From the NCBI RefSeq assembly GCF_019132875.1, contig NZ_JAHSPF010000001.1, positions 124,001 through 188,000 on the forward strand: a stretch of 64,000 nt of DNA, given 5' to 3'. This DNA is from Erwinia phyllosphaerae (GTDB taxonomy: Bacteria; Pseudomonadota; Gammaproteobacteria; Enterobacterales; Enterobacteriaceae). Of this stretch, positions 8,464 through 17,324 are shown one piece after another; the first letter of the stretch is position 1, and every line of letters starts with the position of its first letter. Both the position numbers and the translations under genes were made by a program. The notes beneath the pieces are model-generated. The model was not told the origin of the DNA and did not search any database. It saw nothing but the letters and a program-made list of their open reading frames with translations.

Positions 8464-8625
8464 CGGACTATGCAGGAAACTGTCCCCACTTTTTCCTGCA
8501 AAGCCCGCCTCCTGAGCCTTCAGGTACCTGGATAACTACATCCGAAATACAGTATACTTTTCCCCTTCTTTTTTAGCGGTGCCACTGTACAGCAATTTTG
8601 CTACAGGGCCTCGTACAAAATGACA

Positions 8626-8653
8626 GCCTGCGCACCATGACGCAGGCGTTTTT
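8626..8653 (+). terminator. hairpin with U-tract in the argS leader
   Basis: GCCTGCG (8626-8632) and CGCAGGC (8641-8647) form a stem followed by GTTTTTG, ending about 18 bases before the argS start codon. It could stop upstream transcription, or act as an attenuator if the argS promoter lies upstream of it. Confidence 0.6.
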
Positions 8654-8670
8654 GCATATAAGGTAATCCG

Positions 8671-10401
8671 GTGAATATTCAGGCTCTTCTTTCAGATAAA
8701 GTCAGTCAGGCGATGATTGCAGCAGGCGCTCCGGCCAGTTGTGAACCGCAGGTACGGCAGTCAGCCAAAGCACAGTTTGGCGATTACCAGGCGAACGGCA
8801 TCATGGCCGTCGCAAAACAACTGGGTAAAGTGCCGCGACAGCTGGCTGAAGAAGTGCTTAAACACCTTGACCTGCAGGGTATCGTCAGCAAGGTTGAAAT
8901 CGCCGGACCTGGCTTCATTAATTTGTTTCTGGATGCCGACTGGCTTGCTGCTCAGGTTGACAGCGTCGTTAACGCGCCTCGCCTTGGCGTTACGACAGTT
9001 GAACCACAAACTATCGTCGTCGATTATTCCGCGCCAAACGTGGCGAAAGAGATGCACGTCGGTCACGTTCGCTCGACCATTATTGGCGATGCGGCGGTGC
9101 GTACCCTGTCGTTTTTAGGCCATAACGTCATTCGCGCCAACCACGTAGGTGACTGGGGCACGCAGTTCGGCATGCTGATCGCTTTTCTGGAAAAGCAGCA
9201 GAACGAAGCGCACGGTGAGATCGCACTTTCCGATCTGGAAGCTTTCTACCGTGAAGCCAAACGTACCTACGATGAAGATCCTGCTTTTGCCGAGCGCGCA
9301 CGCGGCTATGTCGTCAAGCTACAGGGCGGCGATGAATATTGCCGTAAAATGTGGAAAAAGCTGGTCGACATTACTATGTCGCAAAACCAGATCGTTTATG
9401 ACCGCATGAACGTGACGCTGAGCCGTAAAGACGTGATGGGCGAAAGCCTGTATAACGACATGCTGCCAGGCATCGTCGCCGATCTGAAAGCCAAAGGCCT
9501 GGCGGTAGAAAGCGAAGGCGCCACCGTTGTCTTCCTGGACGAATACAAGAACAAAGACGGCGAGCCGATGGGCGTTATCATCCAGAAAAAGGATGGCGGC
9601 TACCTCTACACCACGACCGATATCGCCTGCGCCAAATATCGTTATGAAACGCTGCATGCCGACCGCGTGCTGTACTATATCGATTCTCGTCAGCACCAGC
9701 ATTTACAGCAGGCGTGGTCCATCGTGCGCAAAGCGGGCTACGTACCGGAATACGTACCTTTAGAACATCACGCTTTCGGCATGATGCTGGGTAAAGACGG
9801 CAAACCGTTTAAAACCCGCGCGGGCGGCACCATCAAGCTTTCAGATCTGCTGGATGAAGCGGTAGAGCGCGCCACAAAGCTGGTCAGCGAAAAAAATCCG
9901 GATATGCCAGCCGACGAGCTGAATAAACTGGCCAACAGCGTGGGGATCGGCGCGGTTAAATATGCCGATCTGTCAAAAAGCCGCACCACGGATTACGTGT
10001 TCGACTGGGACAACATGCTGGCTTTTGAAGGCAACACCGCGCCTTATATGCAGTATGCCTACACCCGCGTGCTTTCCGTATTCCGTAAGGCAGGCATTGA
10101 AGAATCCGCCATCAACGGTAAAACCGTTATTACCGAAGATCGCGAAGCCGCACTGGCCGTGCGCCTGCTACAGTTTGAAGAAACCATCACTCAGGTTGCA
10201 CGCGACGGCACGCCGCACGTTATGTGTGCCTACCTGTACGATCTGGCCGGGCTGTTCTCTGGTTTTTATGAACATTGCCCTATCCTTGCCGCCGAAGACG
10301 AAACGACAAAGCAGAGCCGCCTGAAGCTGGCGCTGCTGACCGCGAAAACGCTGAAGCAGGGTCTGGATACGCTGGGTATTGATACCGTAGAAAGAATGTA
10401 A
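8671..10401 (+). CDS. argS: arginyl-tRNA synthetase
   Basis: A 576-residue class I synthetase charging tRNA-Arg, the same size as E. coli ArgS (577). It has the N-terminal tRNA D-loop recognition domain (residues 1-115), the HIGH-like HVGH motif in [16 protein letters not shown] near residue 130, the Rossmann core, and a C-terminal anticodon-binding helical domain ending IDTVERM. Start codon is GTG, with AAGGTAATCC upstream. It is essential and monocistronic, with a terminator behind it. Confidence 0.98.
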   Translation: MNIQALLSDKVSQAMIAAGAPASCEPQVRQSAKAQFGDYQANGIMAVAKQLGKVPRQLAEEVLKHLDLQGIVSKVEIAGPGFINLFLDADWLAAQVDSVVNAPRLGVTTVEPQTIVVDYSAPNVAKEMHVGHVRSTIIGDAAVRTLSFLGHNVIRANHVGDWGTQFGMLIAFLEKQQNEAHGEIALSDLEAFYREAKRTYDEDPAFAERARGYVVKLQGGDEYCRKMWKKLVDITMSQNQIVYDRMNVTLSRKDVMGESLYNDMLPGIVADLKAKGLAVESEGATVVFLDEYKNKDGEPMGVIIQKKDGGYLYTTTDIACAKYRYETLHADRVLYYIDSRQHQHLQQAWSIVRKAGYVPEYVPLEHHAFGMMLGKDGKPFKTRAGGTIKLSDLLDEAVERATKLVSEKNPDMPADELNKLANSVGIGAVKYADLSKSRTTDYVFDWDNMLAFEGNTAPYMQYAYTRVLSVFRKAGIEESAINGKTVITEDREAALAVRLLQFEETITQVARDGTPHVMCAYLYDLAGLFSGFYEHCPILAAEDETTKQSRLKLALLTAKTLKQGLDTLGIDTVERM

Positions 10402-10463
10402 TTTCTGCATTAAGGATGGGGTGAGCTTTCATCTCATCCGACACCGATAAGTTTATTCGGGCA

Positions 10464-10491
10464 GGCACGGGCAATCGCTCGTGCCTTTTTT
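10464..10491 (+). terminator. argS rho-independent terminator
   Basis: GGCACG (10464-10469) pairs with CGTGCC (10480-10485), followed by TTTTTTA. Confidence 0.8.
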
Positions 10492-10559
10492 ATTGGTTAA
10501 CGAAGGGATAACGTTGAAATTTTAATCCCGACTCCCTCTCCTCTATCCTTGATGGGAAT

Positions 10560-10805
10560 ATGCTTCGATTTGCTTTATATGCAGCTATTCTTTTTATGGC
10601 TGAAACTAAGTGTGAAGGGTTACGTTTGATTTCCCCCATAAATGTGGATGTTGCTGATTATTATATTAATGTATACGGTTTTATCGACATTTGTGGCAAG
10701 GAAATCCTTTACCGTGATGCTGAAGGGCTTTTCCAATGGCTACAGACTGATATTACCCAGGTTGAAGGCGAGCAAAAATTAAGCGATAATCTAACCGATG
10801 ATTAA
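10560..10805 (+). CDS. orphan hypothetical protein, low GC
   Basis: An 81-residue protein of unknown function in markedly AT-rich sequence. An N-terminal hydrophobic run (LRFALYAAILFM) is followed by a soluble acidic part (DVADYYINVYGFIDICGK). The Shine-Dalgarno is poor at the first ATG, and a second in-frame ATG at 10596 has none, so the start is unsure. It is followed after 13 bases by the next gene, as in a two-gene operon. No family recognised; codon use suggests acquisition. Confidence 0.45.
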   Translation: MLRFALYAAILFMAETKCEGLRLISPINVDVADYYINVYGFIDICGKEILYRDAEGLFQWLQTDITQVEGEQKLSDNLTDD

Positions 10806-10818
10806 AGAAGGAGGCACT

Positions 10819-11082
10819 ATGGCTAACAAAGCTACTAAACTGACATCCCCCCGTCCTGCTTCTTATGAGTTAAAGCTACGTAAGGTAGGTGCTGATGGCT
10901 CAGCTTCTGAGCGAACCATCACTTCGACCGAGTTAAAGAACATTACTCCACGTGGTAAAGCGATTACGGCCTCACGTGAGGAAATCGTGGCTGCACTTAC
11001 TAAATCAGCTAAGCATGTTAAACGTCAATCCTCACCCGTGTTGGAAGCCGCGGGGGCTATTAGAATGAGAACGGCAAAATAG
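10819..11082 (+). CDS. orphan hypothetical protein, basic
   Basis: An 87-residue, lysine- and arginine-rich protein starting at an ATG preceded by a perfect AAGGAGG; a longer in-frame start at 10798 is less likely for that reason. Text such as SYELKLRKVGADGSASERTI and ASREEIVAALTKSAKHVKR suggests a small nucleic-acid-binding or structural protein, but no family is recognised. It is paired with the gene 13 bases upstream and converges on prophage relics, so the pair may be phage cargo. Confidence 0.55.
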   Translation: MANKATKLTSPRPASYELKLRKVGADGSASERTITSTELKNITPRGKAITASREEIVAALTKSAKHVKRQSSPVLEAAGAIRMRTAK

Positions 11083-11126
11083 TCAGGGCTGTTTAGCAGG
11101 GGCTTTTACTTACTCCGCTATATCCT

Positions 11127-11225
11127 TTAACTAAATTTTTCTGTCTCATAATGAATATCTGACGGCAACACTTCAAACATCAGCGCTGTTGTGTAGCCGC
11201 CGCCGCTCAGGCTGTACGTTACCAT
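11127..11225 (-). pseudogene. C-terminal relic of a P2-type late control/tail protein D
   Basis: A 32-codon open stub reading MVTYSLSGGGYTTALMFEVLP resembles the C-terminal end of phage late control protein D (the ...VTHSLxxGGYTTxLxxE pattern). It lies directly behind a gpV-like fragment on the same strand, whereas in P2-like phages V and D are separated by the whole tail module. That implies a large internal deletion. The recognition is by pattern memory, not by a search. Confidence 0.4.
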
Positions 11226-11250
11226 GCTGATGAGTCAAGGCTACGGTGCA

Positions 11251-11406
11251 TTATGCGGGTGTTGACCGGCGCGGTCCGGCCAGGTTGATTGTGTTATTGC
11301 TGGTATCGACGTGGTACAGCTCGTCGTCGAGATTGATGGCGGACACGGTGCCAATGCGGATCAGGTTGCGCAGCAGGCTCAGGATTTCGGGGAGTGGTGG
11401 ACTCAT
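11251..11406 (-). pseudogene. N-terminal relic of a P2-type baseplate assembly protein V
   Basis: From the ATG at 11406 the minus strand reads MSPPLPEILSLLRNLIR then IGTVSAINLDDELYHVDT, which matches the start of gpV-like baseplate assembly proteins (LLRNLIRxGTVxxID...CRVxTG). The frame diverges after about 40 residues and stops at 11251. A longer in-frame ORF reaching back to 11607 is probably accidental. With the D relic below, it marks the remains of a P2-like prophage. Confidence 0.45.
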
Positions 11407-11534
11407 GCTGCAAGATTGTAACTTTACAGCCTCGATCTCAATGTGATGGTGTTCTGCCATAGATGACAGAATGAATAGCTTTAAAGCTCGGCCCTGAGGC
11501 AAAGATGCCACCATAAGCGGCATCTCTTTGTTTT

Positions 11535-11738
11535 TTAAAATCTGAAATTCGGAATATAGAATCCTCCAGGGTACATGATTATTGATGATGTACCTGGCAT
11601 CCAGCAAGTATTCGCCGCGTCAATCCATGAAACCATGTTTGTCCCTTGAAGGTTGATAACATTATTAGATTGGGGCAAGCCTTGTAAATTCATTGCTCCT
11701 GAAACTTCTTTAAGCTCTTCTGAATTTAAAATTTCCAT
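11535..11738 (-). CDS. small peptide with a double-glycine-like leader (putative microcin/bacteriocin precursor)
   Basis: A 67-residue peptide preceded by GGAGAT. Its first 15 residues, MEILNSEELKEVSGA, match the double-glycine leader pattern (M-x-x-L-[ST]-x-x-E-L-x-x-V-S-G-[GA]) that directs processing by peptidase-containing ABC exporters. The predicted core has NLQG twice, one cysteine and an aromatic, hydrophobic C-terminus. No exporter lies in the window, so secretion would rely on one elsewhere. It follows a secreted protein gene after 16 bases. Activity is a hypothesis. Confidence 0.5.
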   Translation of the reverse strand: MEILNSEELKEVSGAMNLQGLPQSNNVINLQGTNMVSWIDAANTCWMPGTSSIIMYPGGFYIPNFRF

Positions 11739-11753
11739 ATATTATCTCCATTA

Positions 11754-12143
11754 CTAACACCCATATAACTTTATTCTAAGAATAAGCTTTCCTAATTTCT
11801 CCTTTGTAAGGAGATCCGCTTTTAAAATGGTCACCTGTAATTCTTTCAGGCTGTCATCCAAATAAATTTTATTAATTTCTTTCTTTTCCCAAAGCCCGCA
11901 TGCGGCATAAGCCCTGGCTTCAGGAGTAGCATGGCCGCCTTTCATAATGTTTTCGAAAATCAATACGGAACTTTTGTCATGCAAAACATCTTCATAGATT
12001 ATTTGCTGTGGCATTTTTTTTGCCACAAAACCATTAAAGCCGAAAGAGAATAGCGTTACAGAGGATAAGCGTCTTTCTATGTCCTGCTCTGCCTGGGCAA
12101 AAAAAGGGATCAATAAAAAAATAACGATCTTTTTCCATTTCAT
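11754..12143 (-). CDS. small exported protein with AYAACGL motif, partner of the leader peptide
   Basis: A 129-residue protein with a clear signal peptide (MKWKKIVIFLLIPFFAQA, cleavage after AQA). The mature part contains FENIMKGGHATPEARAYAACGL, quoted as KGGHATPEARAYAACGL, reminiscent of a scattered family of small periplasmic proteins with a G-x-x-Y-A-x-C-G-L signature. Two cysteines remain in the mature protein. It is the first gene of a two-gene unit with the putative bacteriocin precursor, so an immunity or accessory role is plausible but unproven. AT-rich DNA suggests acquisition. Confidence 0.5.
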   Translation of the reverse strand: MKWKKIVIFLLIPFFAQAEQDIERRLSSVTLFSFGFNGFVAKKMPQQIIYEDVLHDKSSVLIFENIMKGGHATPEARAYAACGLWEKKEINKIYLDDSLKELQVTILKADLLTKEKLGKLILRIKLYGC

Positions 12144-12410
12144 TAAGGCCTCCTTGCTTAAATAAACTATAAATTGGCACTAACATTATGTATGTGATAG
12201 CGCCCACAATACTTCCTTTATTCGAACGCGGCCTTTATCACCTGGAAACTAATTGCTATCTACATCAGTTAGAAAAAGATTTTTTATTCCTGGCTTAAAG
12301 CGACATTCACAGCAGGTCAATCACCAGCGCTATACGCCAATCATGCAGCGACGCCGCTACCCAATCAGTAGTCAATCAGTAGTCAAATTCAAAAATTTTG
12401 TCCGCCCAAC
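12144..12410. other. intergenic region between accessory pocket and flagellar cluster
   Basis: No gene is supported. It holds an 11-bp tandem duplication (CAATCAGTAGT at 12362-12372 and 12373-12383) and presumably the promoter of the exported-protein gene at 12143. Confidence 0.4.
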
Positions 12411-12436
12411 AAAAAAGGGGCGAATCGCTTCGCCCC
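12411..12436 (-). terminator. flhBAE operon terminator
   Basis: On the minus strand GGGGCGAA-GCGA-TTCGCCCC is followed by six T residues, 31 bases after the flhE stop. Confidence 0.85.
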
Positions 12437-12466
12437 TTCGTTTGTGCTGTGGTACAGACAGCAACC

Positions 12467-12859
12467 TTAACGGTAATTCACCATCACCTCATTACCCAGC
12501 ACGCGCAGCGCCTGCGGCAAGCGCCCTTTTCCCTGCACGCCATAAACAAAATGCAGCGAGCCACCTGCCTGAATATTTGTCAGCCCGCGCGTGGAGCCAC
12601 TGCCACCCTCAAGCCGCACGCAGCGGGTTTCTGCGCAAAGCCAGGCCGCAAAACCGGAAGGCGTCGGGCCATTCAGCGTATAGCGCCAGTTAATCTCCGT
12701 AATCGCGCCGTTAACCGGCGTTGCCGCCTTAAGCGCAGGCGACGGTGCCTGCATGCCTCGATTAATCAGTCCCGGCCCCGGTGCGGAGGCGTGCCAGGCG
12801 CCCCCTCCGGCCAGCGCCAGCTGCGGCAAACAGATTAACAGCAGCAGCAGCTTTTTCAT
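12467..12859 (-). CDS. flhE: flagellar protein FlhE
   Basis: A 130-residue periplasmic protein with a signal peptide (LLLLICLPQLALA), full length for FlhE. It acts at the flagellar export gate, where it limits proton leakage in Salmonella. Two cysteines (LCAETRCVRLEGG) are conserved in the family. It is the last gene of flhBAE; its start overlaps the flhA stop as TAATG, indicating translational coupling. Confidence 0.9.
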   Translation of the reverse strand: MKKLLLLLICLPQLALAGGGAWHASAPGPGLINRGMQAPSPALKAATPVNGAITEINWRYTLNGPTPSGFAAWLCAETRCVRLEGGSGSTRGLTNIQAGGSLHFVYGVQGKGRLPQALRVLGNEVMVNYR

Positions 12860-14940
12860 TAGTGTCCGCCAATGGTGGAAGTCATCCGGATCTGCCGGTT
12901 ATCGGTCAGCTCCAGGTTAGAAATCACCATCAGCTGCGGCAGGTTACGACGCAGGAAGCGAGCCAACAGCGCGCGCAACGGATGGTTAACCAACAGCACA
13001 GGCGGCGCGCCAAGCGACTCCTGATGGGATAATGCACCCTGCGCCTGCGCCAGCAAACGATCCGCCAGGCCCGGTTCCAGACCGCCGCCGCCCTGCAATG
13101 CCTGCAGTAACAGACGTTCCAGCGTAGTGTCCAGCCCGATAACCTGCACTTCACCATTGCCCGGATACCACTGCTGTGTAATTGCCCTGCCCAACGCAAC
13201 GCGCACCACGGAAGTCAGCTCATGCGGATCTGTCTGCACGGTGGCGTGCTCTGCCAGCGTTTCAATAATGGTACGCATATCACGAATGGAAACACGTTCC
13301 GCCAGCAGGTTCTGCAACACTTTATGCAGCGTGGTCAGCGTGATCACGCCCGGGATCAAATCTTCCGTCAGCTTAGGCATATCCTGCGTTACGCGGTCCA
13401 GCAGCTGCTGCGCTTCCTGACGGCCAAACAGCTCGCTGGCGTACTGGCCAATCAGATGGTTCAGGTGCGTGGCAACGACAGTACTTGCTTCTACTACGGT
13501 ATAACCCTGAATCTGCGCCTGTTCTTTCAGCGCGCTGTCAATCCAGATTGCAGCCAGGCCGAAAGCCGGATCGACGGTCGCTTCACCCGGCAACGTCCCC
13601 GCTGCGGTACCCGGGTTGATCGCCATCCAGCGGCCCGGATAGGCGTCGCCGCTGCCAATTTCCACGCCCTTCATCAGAATACGGTAGCGCGCTGGCGGCA
13701 GCTCCATGTTGTCACGGATATGCACCACCGGCGGCAGAAAGCCCATCTCCTGCGCAAACTTCTTACGAATACTGCGAATGCGGCCAAGCAGCTCGCCATT
13801 CTGCGTATTATCCACCATCGGGATCAGACGGTAGCCCACTTCCATTCCCAGCGTATCTTCCAGCTGCACGTCGGTCCAGGAAGCTTCGATATTGGTTGGC
13901 GTTTCGATGTTCTTCACCAGGCTGCTCTGCGTCTCGGCCTTCGGCTGGTTTTCTTTACCACGCAGATACCAGGCCAGACCCAGCAGCGCAGCGGTAAACA
14001 TCAGGAACACCAGGTTAGGCATGCCCGGCACCAGGCCCAGCAGACCCAGTACGCCAGCACTCAGCATCATCACGCGCGGATTTTTGAACAGCTGGGTAAC
14101 CATCTGCTCGCCGACGTCCTGATCGGTCGCCACGCGAGTAACGATAACACCCGCTGCGGTCGAAATGACCAGGGCCGGGATCTGTGCAACCAGACCGTCA
14201 CCGATAGTCAGCAGCGTATAGCTTTCCGCCGCATGACCCACGTCCAGACCGTGCTGTACCACGCCCACCAGCAGACCGCCGATGACGTTAATCACCATGA
14301 TCATGATACCGGCGATGGCGTCACCACGAACGAACTTACTCGCACCGTCCATCGAACCATAGAAGTCCGCTTCCTGAGTAACTTCAGAACGGCGCTTTTT
14401 CGCTTCGTCTTCGCCAATCAGGCCGGCGTTGAGGTCGGCGTCGATGGCCATCTGCTTACCGGGCATCCCGTCCAGTACGAAACGCGCGCCAACTTCCGCG
14501 ATACGCCCCGCACCTTTAGTGATAACCATAAAGTTAATGATGACCAGGATAATAAAGACCACGATACCGATGGCGAAGTTGCCGCCCACCAGGAAGTGGC
14601 CAAAGGCTTCAACTACGCGTCCCGCCGCGCCAGCGCCCGTATGGCCTTCCAGCAGGATGATACGGGTTGAAGCAACGTTCAGCGCCAGGCGCAATAAGGT
14701 AGAGAACAGCAGGATGGTAGGAAACGCGGCGAACTCCAGCGTTTTCTGGGTAAACATCGCTACCAGCAGCACCATAATCGACAGCGCGATATTAAAGGTG
14801 AACAGCAGATCGAGGATGAAAGGCGGCAATGGCAGTACCATCATCGACAGGATCATCATGATTAACACCGGCCCGGCCATGATCTGCCATTGGGTATCTT
14901 TCATGTTCGGTAAGCGTAACAGTGTGGCCAGATTCGCCAT
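12859..14940 (-). CDS. flhA: flagellar type III export protein FlhA
   Basis: A 693-residue integral membrane component of the flagellar export apparatus, normal length. Residues 1-330 carry about eight membrane segments and the conserved FHIPEP cytoplasmic-loop region (KGAGRIAEVGARFVLDGMPGKQ, quoted as GRIAEVGARFVLDGMPG); the rest is the cytosolic domain that docks chaperone-substrate complexes. Its start overlaps the flhB stop as TGATG. Confidence 0.98.
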   Translation of the reverse strand: MANLATLLRLPNMKDTQWQIMAGPVLIMMILSMMVLPLPPFILDLLFTFNIALSIMVLLVAMFTQKTLEFAAFPTILLFSTLLRLALNVASTRIILLEGHTGAGAAGRVVEAFGHFLVGGNFAIGIVVFIILVIINFMVITKGAGRIAEVGARFVLDGMPGKQMAIDADLNAGLIGEDEAKKRRSEVTQEADFYGSMDGASKFVRGDAIAGIMIMVINVIGGLLVGVVQHGLDVGHAAESYTLLTIGDGLVAQIPALVISTAAGVIVTRVATDQDVGEQMVTQLFKNPRVMMLSAGVLGLLGLVPGMPNLVFLMFTAALLGLAWYLRGKENQPKAETQSSLVKNIETPTNIEASWTDVQLEDTLGMEVGYRLIPMVDNTQNGELLGRIRSIRKKFAQEMGFLPPVVHIRDNMELPPARYRILMKGVEIGSGDAYPGRWMAINPGTAAGTLPGEATVDPAFGLAAIWIDSALKEQAQIQGYTVVEASTVVATHLNHLIGQYASELFGRQEAQQLLDRVTQDMPKLTEDLIPGVITLTTLHKVLQNLLAERVSIRDMRTIIETLAEHATVQTDPHELTSVVRVALGRAITQQWYPGNGEVQVIGLDTTLERLLLQALQGGGGLEPGLADRLLAQAQGALSHQESLGAPPVLLVNHPLRALLARFLRRNLPQLMVISNLELTDNRQIRMTSTIGGH

Positions 14941-16085
14941 CAGTCTTTCTCTCCAGAGCCAAAGTCCAGTGCTTCCGGCACAGGTAAATTAGCAGGTTTT
15001 TTCGGAGCCAGGCCACCCTCAAGCTTCCAGCGACGGAGCTGCCAGACCCAGGCCAACACTTCTGCAACAGCCGCATATAACGTACCGGGAATATGCTGAC
15101 CAATTTCACTATGCCGATAGAGCGCACGTGCCAGCGGTGGTGCTTCCAGCACCGGAATACGGTGCTCTTTACCCAGTTCACGAATGCGTAATGCCACTTC
15201 ACCCGCGCCTTTTGCGATAACTTTCGGCGCGCTCATTTTCTTCTCGTCGTACTGCAACGCGACCGAGTAGTGCGTCGGGTTGGTAACGATAACGTCCGCT
15301 TTCGGCACATCGGCCATCATGCGTCGACGTGCTGCCGCGCGCATCTGCTGGCGAATTTTGCCTTTGATGTGCGGGTCACCTTCCTGCTGCTTATATTCGT
15401 CGCGGATTTCCTGACGAGTCATTCGCAGCCCTTTGTAGTAACTGTAGAGCTGCCAGAACACGTCAAAGCCCACCATCGGCGACAGCCCCAGCACTATCAG
15501 CACGCAACACATAGCAATCATATTCAGCGAGCTGGCCAGCGCGGTATAAGGTGATTCGCTCATTAAGCGCATCATCTCCGGCCAGTTGTGCCTGACATAC
15601 AGCCAGGTCACACAGCCCACCAGCACCGCTTTTAAAATCGACTTGCCCAGCTCCGTCGCCGTCTGCGCGGAAACCAGCTTGCCTAATCCTTTAATCGGGT
15701 TCATCTTGCCCATGTCGAACTTGATGGCTTTCCCGCTGATCAGTACGCCGCCCAACAGCATCGGCGCGGCTATCGCTACCAGAACCAGACCGGCCATCAT
15801 CGGAATCAGCGTATAAACCGCCTGGACAAACAGTCGGCCAATCAGGTGCAGCATCTGGCTGGTATCGCTGACCACCGAGTGGTCAAACACCAGCCCCTGC
15901 GCCAACAGCTGACCGATTTTGCGGGCCATGCTTTCGCCGCCCATCCACAAAATACCTAAGCCCGCCACCAGCATTAACACCGAGGTCAGCTCGCGCGAGC
16001 GCGGAACCTGCCCTTCTTCTCGTGCTTTTTCAAGTCGGTGGGGGGTTGCGGATTCGGTCTTTTCCTCTTCGCTATCACCAGACAC
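14940..16085 (-). CDS. flhB: flagellar export switch protein FlhB
   Basis: A 381-residue protein with four membrane segments and the cytosolic switch domain containing the self-cleaving NPTH motif, with N269 at the expected place (NPTHYSVAL). Cleavage there switches export from rod/hook to filament substrates. The start codon is GTG (MSGDSEEEKTESATPHRL). It is the first gene of flhBAE, separated from cheZ by a terminator, so it has its own promoter. Confidence 0.97.
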   Translation of the reverse strand: MSGDSEEEKTESATPHRLEKAREEGQVPRSRELTSVLMLVAGLGILWMGGESMARKIGQLLAQGLVFDHSVVSDTSQMLHLIGRLFVQAVYTLIPMMAGLVLVAIAAPMLLGGVLISGKAIKFDMGKMNPIKGLGKLVSAQTATELGKSILKAVLVGCVTWLYVRHNWPEMMRLMSESPYTALASSLNMIAMCCVLIVLGLSPMVGFDVFWQLYSYYKGLRMTRQEIRDEYKQQEGDPHIKGKIRQQMRAAARRRMMADVPKADVIVTNPTHYSVALQYDEKKMSAPKVIAKGAGEVALRIRELGKEHRIPVLEAPPLARALYRHSEIGQHIPGTLYAAVAEVLAWVWQLRRWKLEGGLAPKKPANLPVPEALDFGSGEKD

Positions 16086-16200
16086 AGGCTAATCCTCAAG
16101 GAATTTCTGGGGTACGGGATTGATGTGGCTAGCATGCCAAAAACGCGCAGGGATGATGCCGCGAGTAAACGCGTAAAAAGGGGGTTATTTCGCTGATAGC

Positions 16201-16226
16201 AAAAAAGGGCCGATAAGCATCGGCCC
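16201..16226 (-). terminator. terminator after cheZ
   Basis: GGGCCGAT-GCTT-ATCGGCCC followed by TTTTTTG on the minus strand, 17 bases beyond the cheZ stop. Confidence 0.85.
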
Positions 16227-16242
16227 TGAGGGAGTGAAAAAA

Positions 16243-16884
16243 CTAGAACCCGAGGCTGTCAAGCAGGTCGTCGACCTGATCCTGGTTCGCCACCACGCCG
16301 GGCGCTTCACCATTGATCTGCGGACCATTTTTCAGGCTGTCGGCGTCTTTCTTCGGACGCACAGGCTGTTCCGGCATATTTTCCAGCAGCACCATCAACA
16401 GCTGGCGCTCAATCTCCTGGATAACGTTCATCATGCGCTTGATAACCTGACCGGTCAGGTCCTGGAAATCCTGCGCCATCATGATTTCCATCAGCTGAGC
16501 ATTGGTGAAGCCCGTATGCTGTGGCACCGATTCCAGATAACCACGGGTATCCGAAACCAGCGAGCGGGCGTCTGCCAGTTCGATAGGATTCTCAAACCAC
16601 TCATCCCAACGGCCTTTCAGCGCTTTAGCTCCATTCTCCATCTCTGTCTGGTGTGGCTGTGCAGCCTCCACGCAGTTCAGCGCGCGTTCGGCCGCCTGAG
16701 CGGTCATTTGCACTACGTAGTCCAGGCGATCGCGGGCGTCGGGAATGGCTTCCGCCGCTTCAGCAATGGCCTGATCCAGTCCCAGCTCACGCAGGCTGTC
16801 GCGCAACATCCGCGTCAGCGAACCGATTCGGGAGATAATGTCGTGCGCGGACGCATCGGCATTTGGTTTCGGAAGTTCGCTCAT
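16243..16884 (-). CDS. cheZ: CheY-P phosphatase CheZ
   Basis: A 213-residue cytosolic phosphatase that dephosphorylates CheY-P, the same length as E. coli CheZ (214). The catalytic region [20 protein letters not shown], with the conserved D and Q, lies near residue 140, and the C-terminal CheY-binding peptide [12 protein letters not shown] is intact. It follows cheY after 9 bases. Confidence 0.96.
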   Translation of the reverse strand: MSELPKPNADASAHDIISRIGSLTRMLRDSLRELGLDQAIAEAAEAIPDARDRLDYVVQMTAQAAERALNCVEAAQPHQTEMENGAKALKGRWDEWFENPIELADARSLVSDTRGYLESVPQHTGFTNAQLMEIMMAQDFQDLTGQVIKRMMNVIQEIERQLLMVLLENMPEQPVRPKKDADSLKNGPQINGEAPGVVANQDQVDDLLDSLGF

Positions 16885-16893
16885 CTCGGCTCC

Positions 16894-17283
16894 TTACATA
16901 CCCAGCTTTTCGAAGATCTTGCCTAACTTCTCTTCAAGTGTTGCTGCGGTAAAAGGTTTAACGACATAGCCACTGGCACCCGCCTGAGCAGCCGCAATAA
17001 TGTTCTCTTTTTTGGCTTCGGCCGTGACCATCAGCACCGGCAGTTTGCCGAGCGTGCCGTCTGCACGGATGGTTTGCAGCAGCTGCAAGCCGTCCATGTT
17101 TGGCATGTTCCAGTCTGAAATCACGAAGTCGAAGCCGCCAGCGCGCAGTTTAGCCAGGGCGTCAACGCCGTCTTCTGCTTCTTCAACGTTATTGAAGCCG
17201 AGCTCTTTCAGCAGGTTACGGACGATACGACGCATCGTGTTGAAGTCGTCGACGACCAGAAACCGCATATTTTTGTCAGCCAT
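16894..17283 (-). CDS. cheY: chemotaxis response regulator CheY
   Basis: A 129-residue single-domain receiver. D12, D13, the phospho-acceptor D57 ([12 protein letters not shown]), T87 and K109 are all present. Phosphorylated by CheA, it binds FliM and reverses flagellar rotation. It lies between cheB and cheZ in the receptor-cheRBYZ transcription unit. Confidence 0.98.
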   Translation of the reverse strand: MADKNMRFLVVDDFNTMRRIVRNLLKELGFNNVEEAEDGVDALAKLRAGGFDFVISDWNMPNMDGLQLLQTIRADGTLGKLPVLMVTAEAKKENIIAAAQAGASGYVVKPFTAATLEEKLGKIFEKLGM

Positions 17284-17324
17284 AATTACTCCTGTTTGTG
17301 TAGCCCCGCGGGACGGGCGCTGCG

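Noticed and set aside
11246-11446. 66-codon plus-strand frame over the prophage relic
   Set aside because: Antisense shadow of the gpV-like fragment; arginine/serine-rich text typical of reversed coding DNA.
13222-14670. 482-codon plus-strand frame inside flhA
   Set aside because: Antisense shadow in high-GC coding sequence; His/Gln-rich composition and full overlap with intact flhA.
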